14,617 bases of DNA from HGM04593 sp045661205 (lineage in GTDB: Bacteria > Bacteroidota > Bacteroidia > Bacteroidales > Bacteroidaceae), in assembly GCA_045661205.1 (NCBI GenBank), contig JAZRFE010000055.1, positions 1-14,617 of the forward strand, in the 5' to 3' direction. A program made the translations under genes and the position numbers. Under the pieces are notes generated by a model. That model did no database searches. It saw nothing but the letters and a program-made list of their open reading frames with translations, and was not told the origin of the DNA. How positions within the stretch are numbered: position 1 is the stretch's first letter; each line of letters starts with the position of its first letter. This document shows positions 1-5,949 of the stretch, one piece after another.

Positions 1-31
1 TTAAGAAAGCGACCATGCGCAGAGTTTTTTG

Positions 32-57
32 GTACTTTTTGTCGGCACAAAAAGTAC
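32..57. repeat. Perfect 11-bp inverted repeat, possible dispersed intergenic element
   Basis: The arms GTACTTTTTGT (32-42) and ACAAAAAGTAC (47-57) are perfectly complementary around a 4-base CGGC loop. The surrounding sequence up to the window edge (1-60) does not look like part of a conserved gene; only very short reading frames cross it. From memory, AAAGTACCAAAAAA-type strings recur between genes in Bacteroides chromosomes, so this may be one copy of a dispersed repeat; that is inference from one copy. It lies beyond the terminator of the operon to its right. Confidence 0.45.
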
Positions 58-80
58 GTATAAATTAATCTATCGGATTG

Positions 81-127
81 TAAAAAAATAAGGGTAAGAT
101 TAACCTCGCAAAAGGAAATCTTACCCT
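81..127 (-). terminator. Rho-independent terminator of the ftsB-to-DUF4435 operon
   Basis: Read on the minus strand, an 11-bp perfect stem (AGGGTAAGATT, 117-127 paired with 91-101) with a 15-base loop is followed by a T-rich run (TATTTTTTTA, 90 down to 81). It begins about 25 bases after the stop of the DUF4435 gene and should end the four-gene minus-strand transcript. Confidence 0.85.
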
Positions 128-152
128 CAATCCCTATAATATCCCCAGCAAT

Positions 153-1157
153 CTACCTTTTAATGCTATCCAACAAACGCTGAACATCGGCCCGCAGTTT
201 CGCGTAAGGCGCAGAATCCTTATAATTAGTGTTGCGACGTAGCGCAAAAGTAATATCACACTGACTGTTGCGATAGGCCGACAACTCGTTGGTGTACTGC
301 ACACGATGATAGGCCAGACGCTGAATCTCCTCCTCGCGAGCATGACGCAGACTATTGCACAAAGGGTTCAGAATACGCAACACAACACCATTCACCAAAT
401 GATGTCCCTGCACATACATGTATGTGCTCTCCTCGGTAACTCCCAGACTTAAAATATCGTTCTTGACGCTCTCGAATTTCCCACGTAGGTCGGGGCGTTG
501 GCGCGAGAGCAGCGCCAAAGTGTGCTTTACACGTTGGCTCAGTTGTCTCAGTGAATGCTCGGGGTGTCCCAGGTTGAATGATGTGAGACGTATAATGTCG
601 CTGAATTTCAGCAGTGGCATTGTGCTCAGGTCGTGTGCACGATAGAGCATTATGCTCCACACAAACAGAGGGAAACATATCTTGGAATACATCTTCATGA
701 ATTCGGCAATATCCAGCAGTTTGCTGTCGTTGAGTGTGCTCTGCACACACACCTGATGCAGGCTCTCGGCGTAGCACTGGTAGTTCTCTATTGCATAGGC
801 GTATGTGTGCAGTATGTAGGGGCTTTCTATCATGCGACGCGAGGTCTCTGTTGCTCCTTGCAGCAGGTAGTCGTAGTCGCTGTCTACGCATGCTATCATG
901 TTGTTTCCGAATGCCGAGCCCAACATGTTCATCATTGCCTGTTTCTTGCCTTTCGACAGGTTAGTGCGCGTGGGTAGCATCACCTCGAAATGTATATTTT
1001 CGTTCTCGAATTCATCGAAGAGTGTGCGCCAAAAAGAAATATCATCGTAGCTCTCGACATACGCCACTATGCGGTGTCGTGCCTTCTTGGGGCGCAGAGC
1101 GTTTGCTGCCGCCACAAAGTCGGAGTTAAGATATTTCGTCAGTGGTTTCGGTTTCAT
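153..1157 (-). CDS. DUF4435 (TOPRIM-like) protein, AriB-like partner of the ATPase
   Basis: A 334-residue protein from the ATG at 1157. A GTG at 1193 would add 12 residues and sit 6 bases from the upstream stop; I prefer the ATG because the extension looks unstructured. It shows the DUF4435 pattern: a strand ending in Glu (VESYDD, Glu35), a GKKQ segment (~70-73), an acidic DSDYD strand end (Asp92/94/96) and a YAIENYQCY motif (~121-129). The Glu plus DxD layout matches a TOPRIM catalytic core, the metal-binding fold of OLD-family nucleases. In PARIS, AriB is a DUF4435 nuclease held by an AAA ATPase and released when a phage trigger is sensed. The ATPase gene lies directly upstream on the same strand, so the two probably form a complex. 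The C-terminal half is helical and unrecognised. A nuclease role is inferred; a core, non-defence role in Bacteroidales is possible. Confidence 0.8.
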   Translation of the reverse strand: MKPKPLTKYLNSDFVAAANALRPKKARHRIVAYVESYDDISFWRTLFDEFENENIHFEVMLPTRTNLSKGKKQAMMNMLGSAFGNNMIACVDSDYDYLLQGATETSRRMIESPYILHTYAYAIENYQCYAESLHQVCVQSTLNDSKLLDIAEFMKMYSKICFPLFVWSIMLYRAHDLSTMPLLKFSDIIRLTSFNLGHPEHSLRQLSQRVKHTLALLSRQRPDLRGKFESVKNDILSLGVTEESTYMYVQGHHLVNGVVLRILNPLCNSLRHAREEEIQRLAYHRVQYTNELSAYRNSQCDITFALRRNTNYKDSAPYAKLRADVQRLLDSIKR

Positions 1158-1199
1158 AGCAATAAATGTTTCCGTTGACGCACACAACGACACTGCACG

Positions 1200-2024
1200 T
1201 TACTGCGTGATATCGGCAATCTCGGTTACGGCATCCACCCAACCATCCATGATTATCGCCGGGGAGTGTGTACACAGGATTATCTGTACATTGGGGTTGA
1301 GGGCGCGTATGAGGGTGATGAGGCGTTGCTGCCACTCTATGTGCAATGATATTTCGGGCTCGTCCATAAACAGTGCTCCTGGGCGGCCATCCTGCACTAA
1401 TGCGGTTAGCAGTATCACCAGCATCTGTTTCTCACCCGATGATAGCATGTAGGGGGTGATTTTCTCGCCATACTGCATGAAGTATATCTCGTTGCTGTCG
1501 CGTACTATTGTCTTGCCTGTCTCGCGGAACAGTTCGTCTATCATGTCCTGAAACATTGTCTTGGGCTTGGATAGGTTACCTGCCTGCATCTGCTCTTCGG
1601 GCTTTCCCGAGGTGAGCATCTGTATGATGCGGTTGCCTATGTTCACCTGGTAGTTCAGGTAGCGGCGTTGCAACTGATAGAGTTGCCAGTCGAGCTCGGT
1701 GCGTACATTAATGTCGGACATTTTTTCGAGTAGGTCGCTGTTGAGCACCGGGCGGTCTATGCTGCGTATTACGTCGAAGTTGATGGTGGTTGCATCTTCG
1801 GGATAGAACACAAAGCGCACGCCATCCTCGGGGGTCGATGACAGACGGTGGATGCGCAGCACGTCAAGATGCGTCGTCGAGCGGTTGATGATAGTGCTCT
1901 TTCCCAGTCCGTTGCTTCCGCTCAGGATGTTTACGTCGGGACGCAGTTTCCACAAAATATGTTTGCGGTTGTTCCAAAGAGAATCAATCTCTATGCTTTG
2001 AATATATTGAGCCTGCTTTTCCAT
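1200..2024 (-). CDS. Compact ABC-type AAA family ATPase (AriA/OLD-like)
   Basis: A 274-residue soluble ATPase with every nucleotide-binding motif in order: Walker A GSNGLGKST (36-44), ABC signature LSSGEKQ (194-200), Walker B with catalytic Glu LFMDEPE (218-224) followed by a D-loop-like SLH, and H-loop His253 in CTHSP. The stretch at about 100-160 is rich in charged, heptad-like segments and is probably a short lid or coiled coil. This is the SMC/Rad50-like AAA_15/AAA_21 type found in OLD nucleases, PARIS AriA and Septu-type ATPases. At 274 residues it is shorter than I recall AriA proteins being (well over 400), and it lacks a fused nuclease; the TOPRIM-like domain is supplied by the next gene. 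The gene starts 33 bases after the membrane-protein gene, within the ftsB transcript. A sensor or gating ATPase for the DUF4435 protein is the best guess. Confidence 0.88.
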   Translation of the reverse strand: MEKQAQYIQSIEIDSLWNNRKHILWKLRPDVNILSGSNGLGKSTIINRSTTHLDVLRIHRLSSTPEDGVRFVFYPEDATTINFDVIRSIDRPVLNSDLLEKMSDINVRTELDWQLYQLQRRYLNYQVNIGNRIIQMLTSGKPEEQMQAGNLSKPKTMFQDMIDELFRETGKTIVRDSNEIYFMQYGEKITPYMLSSGEKQMLVILLTALVQDGRPGALFMDEPEISLHIEWQQRLITLIRALNPNVQIILCTHSPAIIMDGWVDAVTEIADITQ

Positions 2025-2057
2025 AAATTCTCTGTTTTTAAGAATCGGAGTGGCTGT

Positions 2058-2387
2058 TTATTTACCCATTTCTGCGGGGATGCGGAAGGCTGTGTATAGT
2101 TCGAGCATTGCGCCTATTGTCATTGCCACTATCCACTCGTTTCTGATGTGGGTGAACATGAGTACTCCCGCAACTATCAGTGCAAGCGAACCCAATGTTT
2201 GCATGGTGACAAGGCGTCGCAAGGCAATGTTGCCGCCACGTACCCTATTCAGGTACTGCATTACGGCGAACAGTACCGCACCAAACGTGTATATGTACGA
2301 TGCGGTGTCGCTCCACGACATCTTCAGCACAGCGCCTGCGAGTAGCAGTATCGCGCCCAGCATTGCAAGTATTCCACGTATTTTCAT
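2058..2387 (-). CDS. Small integral membrane protein, four predicted TM helices
   Basis: A 109-residue protein, not assigned to a named family. Four hydrophobic stretches are visible at about residues 5-23, 31-46, 63-80 and 85-100, separated by short loops. The loop between helices 2 and 3 (NRVRGGNIALRR) is strongly basic, so by the positive-inside rule it should face the cytoplasm, placing both termini inside as well. No catalytic or metal-binding motif is apparent. It begins 15 bases after ftsB and precedes the ATPase by 33 bases, so it is co-transcribed with both. It could be an envelope accessory of the divisome or a membrane partner of the ATPase/TOPRIM pair; the sequence does not decide between these. 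Confidence 0.75.
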   Translation of the reverse strand: MKIRGILAMLGAILLLAGAVLKMSWSDTASYIYTFGAVLFAVMQYLNRVRGGNIALRRLVTMQTLGSLALIVAGVLMFTHIRNEWIVAMTIGAMLELYTAFRIPAEMGK

Positions 2388-2402
2388 TCTGATAACAGCT
2401 TT

Positions 2403-2702
2403 TTAATCGTCAAAAATAAAAATCTCTTCGCCGTTCTTGTGCATGCCGTAGCGTTCGCGGGCAATCTTCTCTATGAGCACAGGGTCGGCATCAAGCTCAT
2501 CGAGCTTGCGCGAAAGTTCGTCAAACTCCTCTTGCAGAGCAGCCTTCTCCGATTCCAATGTTGCAATCTCGCGTTTGTTCTGTATATGCTTCATCATATT
2601 ATTCTCGTCGAGGAAAATAATAATCACGAGGAAAGCAATAGTAACAAAGAGATACTTATGCTTCGAAATCCATTCACCTAATTGGGCTATGCTGTCGTTC
2701 AT
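2403..2702 (-). CDS. FtsB/DivIC-family septum formation initiator
   Basis: A 99-residue bitopic membrane protein of the DivIC/FtsB family. A short cytoplasmic N-terminus (1-15) leads into one TM helix (~16-31), then a parallel coiled coil (~38-72, heptads rich in Leu, Glu and Lys), and the family C-terminal signature LIEKIARERYGM (~77-88) ending in an acidic tail. In other bacteria FtsB forms a complex with FtsL and FtsQ in the periplasm and helps activate FtsWI septal peptidoglycan synthesis. Length and domain order are normal for the family. It is the first gene of a four-gene minus-strand operon with a well-formed promoter upstream. I leave the symbol blank because ftsB and divIC are both in use for Bacteroidales members. 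Confidence 0.9.
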   Translation of the reverse strand: MNDSIAQLGEWISKHKYLFVTIAFLVIIIFLDENNMMKHIQNKREIATLESEKAALQEEFDELSRKLDELDADPVLIEKIARERYGMHKNGEEIFIFDD

Positions 2703-2748
2703 TGTTTAATGTGATGGGGACAATTTGACTTAATTTCGCTGTTTATGA

Positions 2749-2779
2749 CAAAGGTAAGCAAAATCAAATATAAAAACAA
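2749..2779 (-). promoter_or_regulatory. Bacteroidota-type promoter for the ftsB operon
   Basis: On the minus strand a -33 TTG (2777-2779) is separated by 20 bases from an exact -7 box TACCTTTG (2749-2756). Transcription would start near 2743, giving an untranslated leader of about 40 bases before the ftsB ATG. Confidence 0.75.
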
Positions 2780-2829
2780 TATTTTCGCAGATAATCGAAA
2801 AAGTATATTGCACAGATGCTTTTGCGTGG

Positions 2830-2870
2830 TATTAAACAAAAATAAGGGCTCGCTTCGGCGAGCCCTTATT
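2830..2870 (-). terminator. Strong terminator of the DUF1080 gene with UUCG tetraloop
   Basis: A perfect 13-bp stem (2841-2853 with 2858-2870) is closed by the very stable C-TTCG-G tetraloop. On the minus strand it is followed by TTTTTGTTTAAT (2841 down to 2830). It lies 22 bases after the DUF1080 stop and insulates that unit from the ftsB promoter. The hairpin is symmetrical but the T-run favours the minus direction. Confidence 0.9.
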
Positions 2871-2892
2871 CACTGTGTTATTTGCTGTACTA

Positions 2893-4134
2893 TTAGATAT
2901 TAGCAATCTTGAAGTTCTTGTAGAGCATCTTTGTCTCTGCGCCCTCTTTAACCTGCATGAGGATACGTCCGGGAACAGTATTCAGAGCCTCGTCGGTGAA
3001 CTCTGCAACAGCCTCGCCGTTGATGAATGTGTTCACCTTGCCCTCTTTTACTGTGATGCGGAATGTGTTCCAATCGCCCTTCTTCAACAGAGAGAGTTTC
3101 TCCTCGGGAATTTCAAACTTCCAACCTGCAATCTCGCCCCATTTGTCACCCTGCTTGGGAGTGAATGCGTGGAACCAGATGGGAGCGCACTCCTTGCCCT
3201 CGCTCTTCACGTCTACCGAGAAGTCGAAGTCGTAGAGGTAGTTGCGTGTAGCGATGCAAGCCTCTGTCTTCTCGTCGCCATTCTCAACTACAAGGTTACC
3301 CTCGGCATCAACCGAAGCCTTGATGTTGCCGAATGTGTCCCAACCTGCGAGGTCCTTGCCGTTGAACATCTCGGCAGCTGCGCTCTCTTTCGCGGGAAGC
3401 TCTTTGATTTTGATGTTACGGAAAGATGCGGGGTCACCATGGTCCTGCAAGCACAAGAGACCTGTGTTGCACAAGCCATACTCGGGAGCCATTGTCCATT
3501 TACCGCTAGCCTTTCTTACGAACCAGTCGTCAGTCCAAGCCTCGAACTCAACGATTTTCTCGCCGTTGAGCCAGTGCTCTACGTGACCGTTGTCGAAAAT
3601 GATTTTTGAAGAGTTCCACTCGCCTACGGGGTTGATGTGCATCTTGCTGTAGTCGGGGAGGTGCATAGCGTAGTCTACGCCGATTTTCTGCCAATCCTCC
3701 AATTTGTAAGGTGCGTTTTTCTGCTCCCAACCCTCAACGTCGATAAGCTGGTACTCGGGTGCTGTTACGTAGGGTACGCTGAACTGGGGACGCTCAACTA
3801 CGTGGTAGAGCATACCGCTGTTACCGCCGTTTGTAAGTTTCCAATCCCATACAAGCTCGAAGTTTGCAAACTTCTTGTCTGTTACTATGTAGCCGTGACC
3901 GTCGCTACCTTCGCCTGATGCCTGGATGCAACCCTCAACCACGTGCCAGCCTCCTGCGAGAGTGTCGCGGTTGTAACTGCGCCAGCCGTCAAGTGTCTGG
4001 CCGTCGAAAAGGAGCTGCCAGCCTTCTGCCTTCTCAGCCTCTGTAAGAGTGTTGGGCTGAACGCTTGTCTGGCATGATGTCAGCATACCTGCTGCGAGAG
4101 CAGTTGCTGCAACAAATGAAAAGATTTTTTTCAT
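2893..4134 (-). CDS. DUF1080 (3-keto-disaccharide hydrolase family) lipoprotein, two tandem domains
   Basis: A 413-residue predicted lipoprotein: the signal peptide MKKIFSFVAATALAAG ends in lipobox LTSC, with Cys21 as the lipidation site. Residues ~35-250 form a full DUF1080 (PF06439) concanavalin-like domain with the family landmarks FDGQTLDGW, a GGNSGMLYHV strand, EYQLID, HWLNGEKIVEF and LQDHGDPASFRNIKIKEL. Residues ~254-413 hold a second, more divergent copy (FNGKDLAGW near the start, FINGEAVAEF and a C-terminal YKNFKIANI strand) that lacks the GNSG and LQDHG motifs, so it may bind rather than cleave. Family members cleave 3-keto-glycosides formed by oxidoreductases, an oxidative route for breaking down glycosides outside the cytoplasm. 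No partner oxidoreductase is in the window. The gene stands alone between its own promoter and terminator. The specific substrate is unknown. Confidence 0.9.
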   Translation of the reverse strand: MKKIFSFVAATALAAGMLTSCQTSVQPNTLTEAEKAEGWQLLFDGQTLDGWRSYNRDTLAGGWHVVEGCIQASGEGSDGHGYIVTDKKFANFELVWDWKLTNGGNSGMLYHVVERPQFSVPYVTAPEYQLIDVEGWEQKNAPYKLEDWQKIGVDYAMHLPDYSKMHINPVGEWNSSKIIFDNGHVEHWLNGEKIVEFEAWTDDWFVRKASGKWTMAPEYGLCNTGLLCLQDHGDPASFRNIKIKELPAKESAAAEMFNGKDLAGWDTFGNIKASVDAEGNLVVENGDEKTEACIATRNYLYDFDFSVDVKSEGKECAPIWFHAFTPKQGDKWGEIAGWKFEIPEEKLSLLKKGDWNTFRITVKEGKVNTFINGEAVAEFTDEALNTVPGRILMQVKEGAETKMLYKNFKIANI

Positions 4135-4180
4135 GTTAAGAATTATTAGATGTTAAATTATAATGTGTATTTTTCTGTTC

Positions 4181-4198
4181 TTGCGAAACGGTTTGCAA
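4181..4198. promoter_or_regulatory. Imperfect palindrome, possible LacI-type operator at the DUF1080 promoter
   Basis: TTGCGAAACGGTTTGCAA is an 18-base imperfect palindrome (7 of 9 positions match between halves) centred on CG, the layout of LacI-family operators. It overlaps the end of the -7 box and the expected start of transcription (near 4190), so a bound protein would block initiation. No LacI-family gene is in the window; the GntR regulator at 11815-12819 has a different predicted site. Confidence 0.4.
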
Positions 4199-4223
4199 AA
4201 TTACTAATTTTTTGCGGAATCAA
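4196..4223 (-). promoter_or_regulatory. Bacteroidota-type promoter for the DUF1080 gene
   Basis: On the minus strand TTG (4221-4223) is followed after 17 bases by an exact -7 box TAATTTTG (4196-4203). The leader to the ATG at 4134 would be about 55 bases. It lies just past the terminator of the upstream operon, which explains why a separate promoter is needed. Confidence 0.65.
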
Positions 4224-4236
4224 CCCTTTGATTATT

Positions 4237-4277
4237 AAAAAAACAGCATGGCAACCATTAGATTGGTGTCATGCTGT
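4237..4277 (-). terminator. Intrinsic terminator of the NUDIX-TPR-barrel operon
   Basis: On the minus strand, an 8-bp stem ACAGCATG/CATGCTGT (4270-4277 with 4243-4250) extends inward through a G-T pair, a C-G pair and, past one bulged A, four more pairs to a 6-base loop. A run of six T follows (4242 down to 4237). It lies about 20 bases after the barrel stop. Confidence 0.85.
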
Positions 4278-4295
4278 CTGTTTGTTGTTCTTGTC

Positions 4296-5948
4296 TTAGA
4301 ATTCGTATTCCACTCCGGCGAGGAAATTAATACCCTTTGCCATGTATCCCGCATAGCTGAAGTAATTTTTATTCAGCAGGTTGTCTGCCTGAATGTATGC
4401 GTTGAACTGCTTGTGGAACTTGTAGCTGATGTTGGCATTGAGGTTGTTCATGTTCTTTATGCGCTCGTCGCCACCTTTGGTGTAACGTGCATAGTTGTAG
4501 CCCATGCCGAAATAAAGTCCGTCGTATAGGCGTGCGCGTGCCTTGGCGTTAGCCTCTATCATGGGAGTGAAGAGGAGCAGTTCGTCGGCACCGTCGCAGC
4601 TCCACTTGTTGTAACGTGCGTCGGCGGTTACGTTCAGCCAGCCGCTGTAGTCGTAGCTCACTTTTCCGCCTATGTACAGTTTGCGTGTGTCATCCTGAGC
4701 AAAGTCGGTGTATACAACATGCTGGGTAAATGTTGCTGTGGGCAACAAGTTATATTTGCTGTAATCGTAGCCCAGGAAAAGATGTATGGCGAGAGGTTCG
4801 TAACATAAACGCATTCCTGTCTCGATGTCAAATACGTTGTATGTGGGGGTCAGTTGTTTGTCTCCCTCTTTGTAACCCCAATAGGGCGACTGCTCGTTGA
4901 GTGATGCAAAGGTGTTGAGACGGTTGCCGCCGGTGGCGTTAGCGTAGAATGTCATGTTCTTGTTCAGCGGGCCTTCAAACTTGATGTCGGGAGCAAAAGC
5001 TACCTTCTTGCCGTTGGCAGTCAGCACGTCAGCGTGTATTCCCAAACGCAGTTTCCATGTGTCGAAACGGAAATTCATGAAAGGATTCATGCGCAGCGAT
5101 AGATAGTTGTCATATTCGTTGTACTGCGGCTTCAGCGCGTCGTTGTATGTGAACGCGTCGAGTGTTGCAGCTATGCCCATGCTGTTAATTTGTTCGTTGC
5201 CTGTCTCGAATGCAAACTCTCCGCCGGCTGTGAACTGGTTCTCACTCACTCTCTCCTTCATTCCGCCCGCGTATTTGCGTGTGTGCAATTGGTAGCCAAT
5301 GTTGGCGTTGTACGAGAAGGGTCCTGCAAGGTTCGAGTTGATGCGAGCCATCAAGCGCATGTCGCTGTTGTTCTGCTTGTCGGTATCTGTCGAGGGGATA
5401 CCGGTGGGTTGGTAGTTGAACACGTTGCTGTTTACGCCTCCCAAAATGGTGAGTGAGAGGGCGTTGAAGCGGTGGGTGTAATCGGCTGTCAGCCATGTGT
5501 CATAGAAACGCGACTTCCAATCGCCCACAGTCACACCGTCGAGGGTGGTGTTGAATCCAGTGAGCGATGCAAAGATGTTGATTGCATCTTTTGCGCCCAT
5601 GTCCAGATGGTAGCCGAACTTTGTGTCTAAGTTGTTGCTGGTGCCGTAGCCCAGACGTGCATATCCGTTGTACGCGGCCTCCTGCGAGGGGAGCAGATTG
5701 GTGAGGTCGCGGTTGCTGATGAAACGCTCGAAGGGTGTTGCCGTACGCGAGAATACAAGGTCGAGCGGAGTGTTGTCGGTAGGCATCTCTATCTGAGGCG
5801 TGAAGCTCTGTTTTACCGCTTTTACAATAATGGGGTTGTAGTCGTTCTCCACTTTCACTACGGCATTCAGCGAGTCGGTCTGCGCGAACGATGTTGCAGC
5901 AAAGAGTGCTGCAAATGCTGATAATATTGTCTTTTTCATCATCGTCAT
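4296..5948 (-). CDS. Outer-membrane beta-barrel, plug-less TonB-receptor-like
   Basis: A 550-residue predicted outer-membrane barrel. The signal peptide (MMKKTILSAFAALFAATSFA, cut before Q) starts at any of three ATGs at 5948, 5942 or 5939; 5948 is used because it sits 1 base after the TPR stop. A roughly 60-residue polar arm follows, with VVKVENDYNPIIVKAV near its start, and then alternating amphipathic strands rich in Tyr, Asn and Gly to the end. The C-terminus has the TonB-receptor closing pattern (DNLLNKNYFSYAGY, then a final strand ending YEF); the terminal Phe is the BAM recognition residue. No plug domain is visible, and the length is much shorter than SusC-like or siderophore receptors, so it is unlikely to be an active transporter alone. 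Co-translation with the TPR protein suggests a shared envelope role, for instance as the membrane anchor of the TPR scaffold. The function is unknown. Confidence 0.82.
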   Translation of the reverse strand: MTMMKKTILSAFAALFAATSFAQTDSLNAVVKVENDYNPIIVKAVKQSFTPQIEMPTDNTPLDLVFSRTATPFERFISNRDLTNLLPSQEAAYNGYARLGYGTSNNLDTKFGYHLDMGAKDAINIFASLTGFNTTLDGVTVGDWKSRFYDTWLTADYTHRFNALSLTILGGVNSNVFNYQPTGIPSTDTDKQNNSDMRLMARINSNLAGPFSYNANIGYQLHTRKYAGGMKERVSENQFTAGGEFAFETGNEQINSMGIAATLDAFTYNDALKPQYNEYDNYLSLRMNPFMNFRFDTWKLRLGIHADVLTANGKKVAFAPDIKFEGPLNKNMTFYANATGGNRLNTFASLNEQSPYWGYKEGDKQLTPTYNVFDIETGMRLCYEPLAIHLFLGYDYSKYNLLPTATFTQHVVYTDFAQDDTRKLYIGGKVSYDYSGWLNVTADARYNKWSCDGADELLLFTPMIEANAKARARLYDGLYFGMGYNYARYTKGGDERIKNMNNLNANISYKFHKQFNAYIQADNLLNKNYFSYAGYMAKGINFLAGVEYEF

Positions 5949-5949
5949 G

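Noticed and set aside
352..891. 179-codon open frame on the same strand as, but out of frame with, the DUF4435 gene
   Set aside because: Its translation is Arg/Pro/His-rich and low in structure, while the overlapping frame has the DUF4435 motifs throughout. No frameshift is needed to explain the gene.
2841..2870. Hairpin near 2855 as a small RNA or riboswitch
   Set aside because: A single perfect stem with a UUCG loop and T-run just after a stop codon is fully explained as a terminator.
2875..3609. 244-codon open frame on the plus strand opposite the DUF1080 gene
   Set aside because: It is antisense to a clear lipoprotein gene, its translation is a Leu/Val/Cys-rich shadow without family motifs, and it begins at the terminator. 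Codon bias of the real gene explains the open frame.
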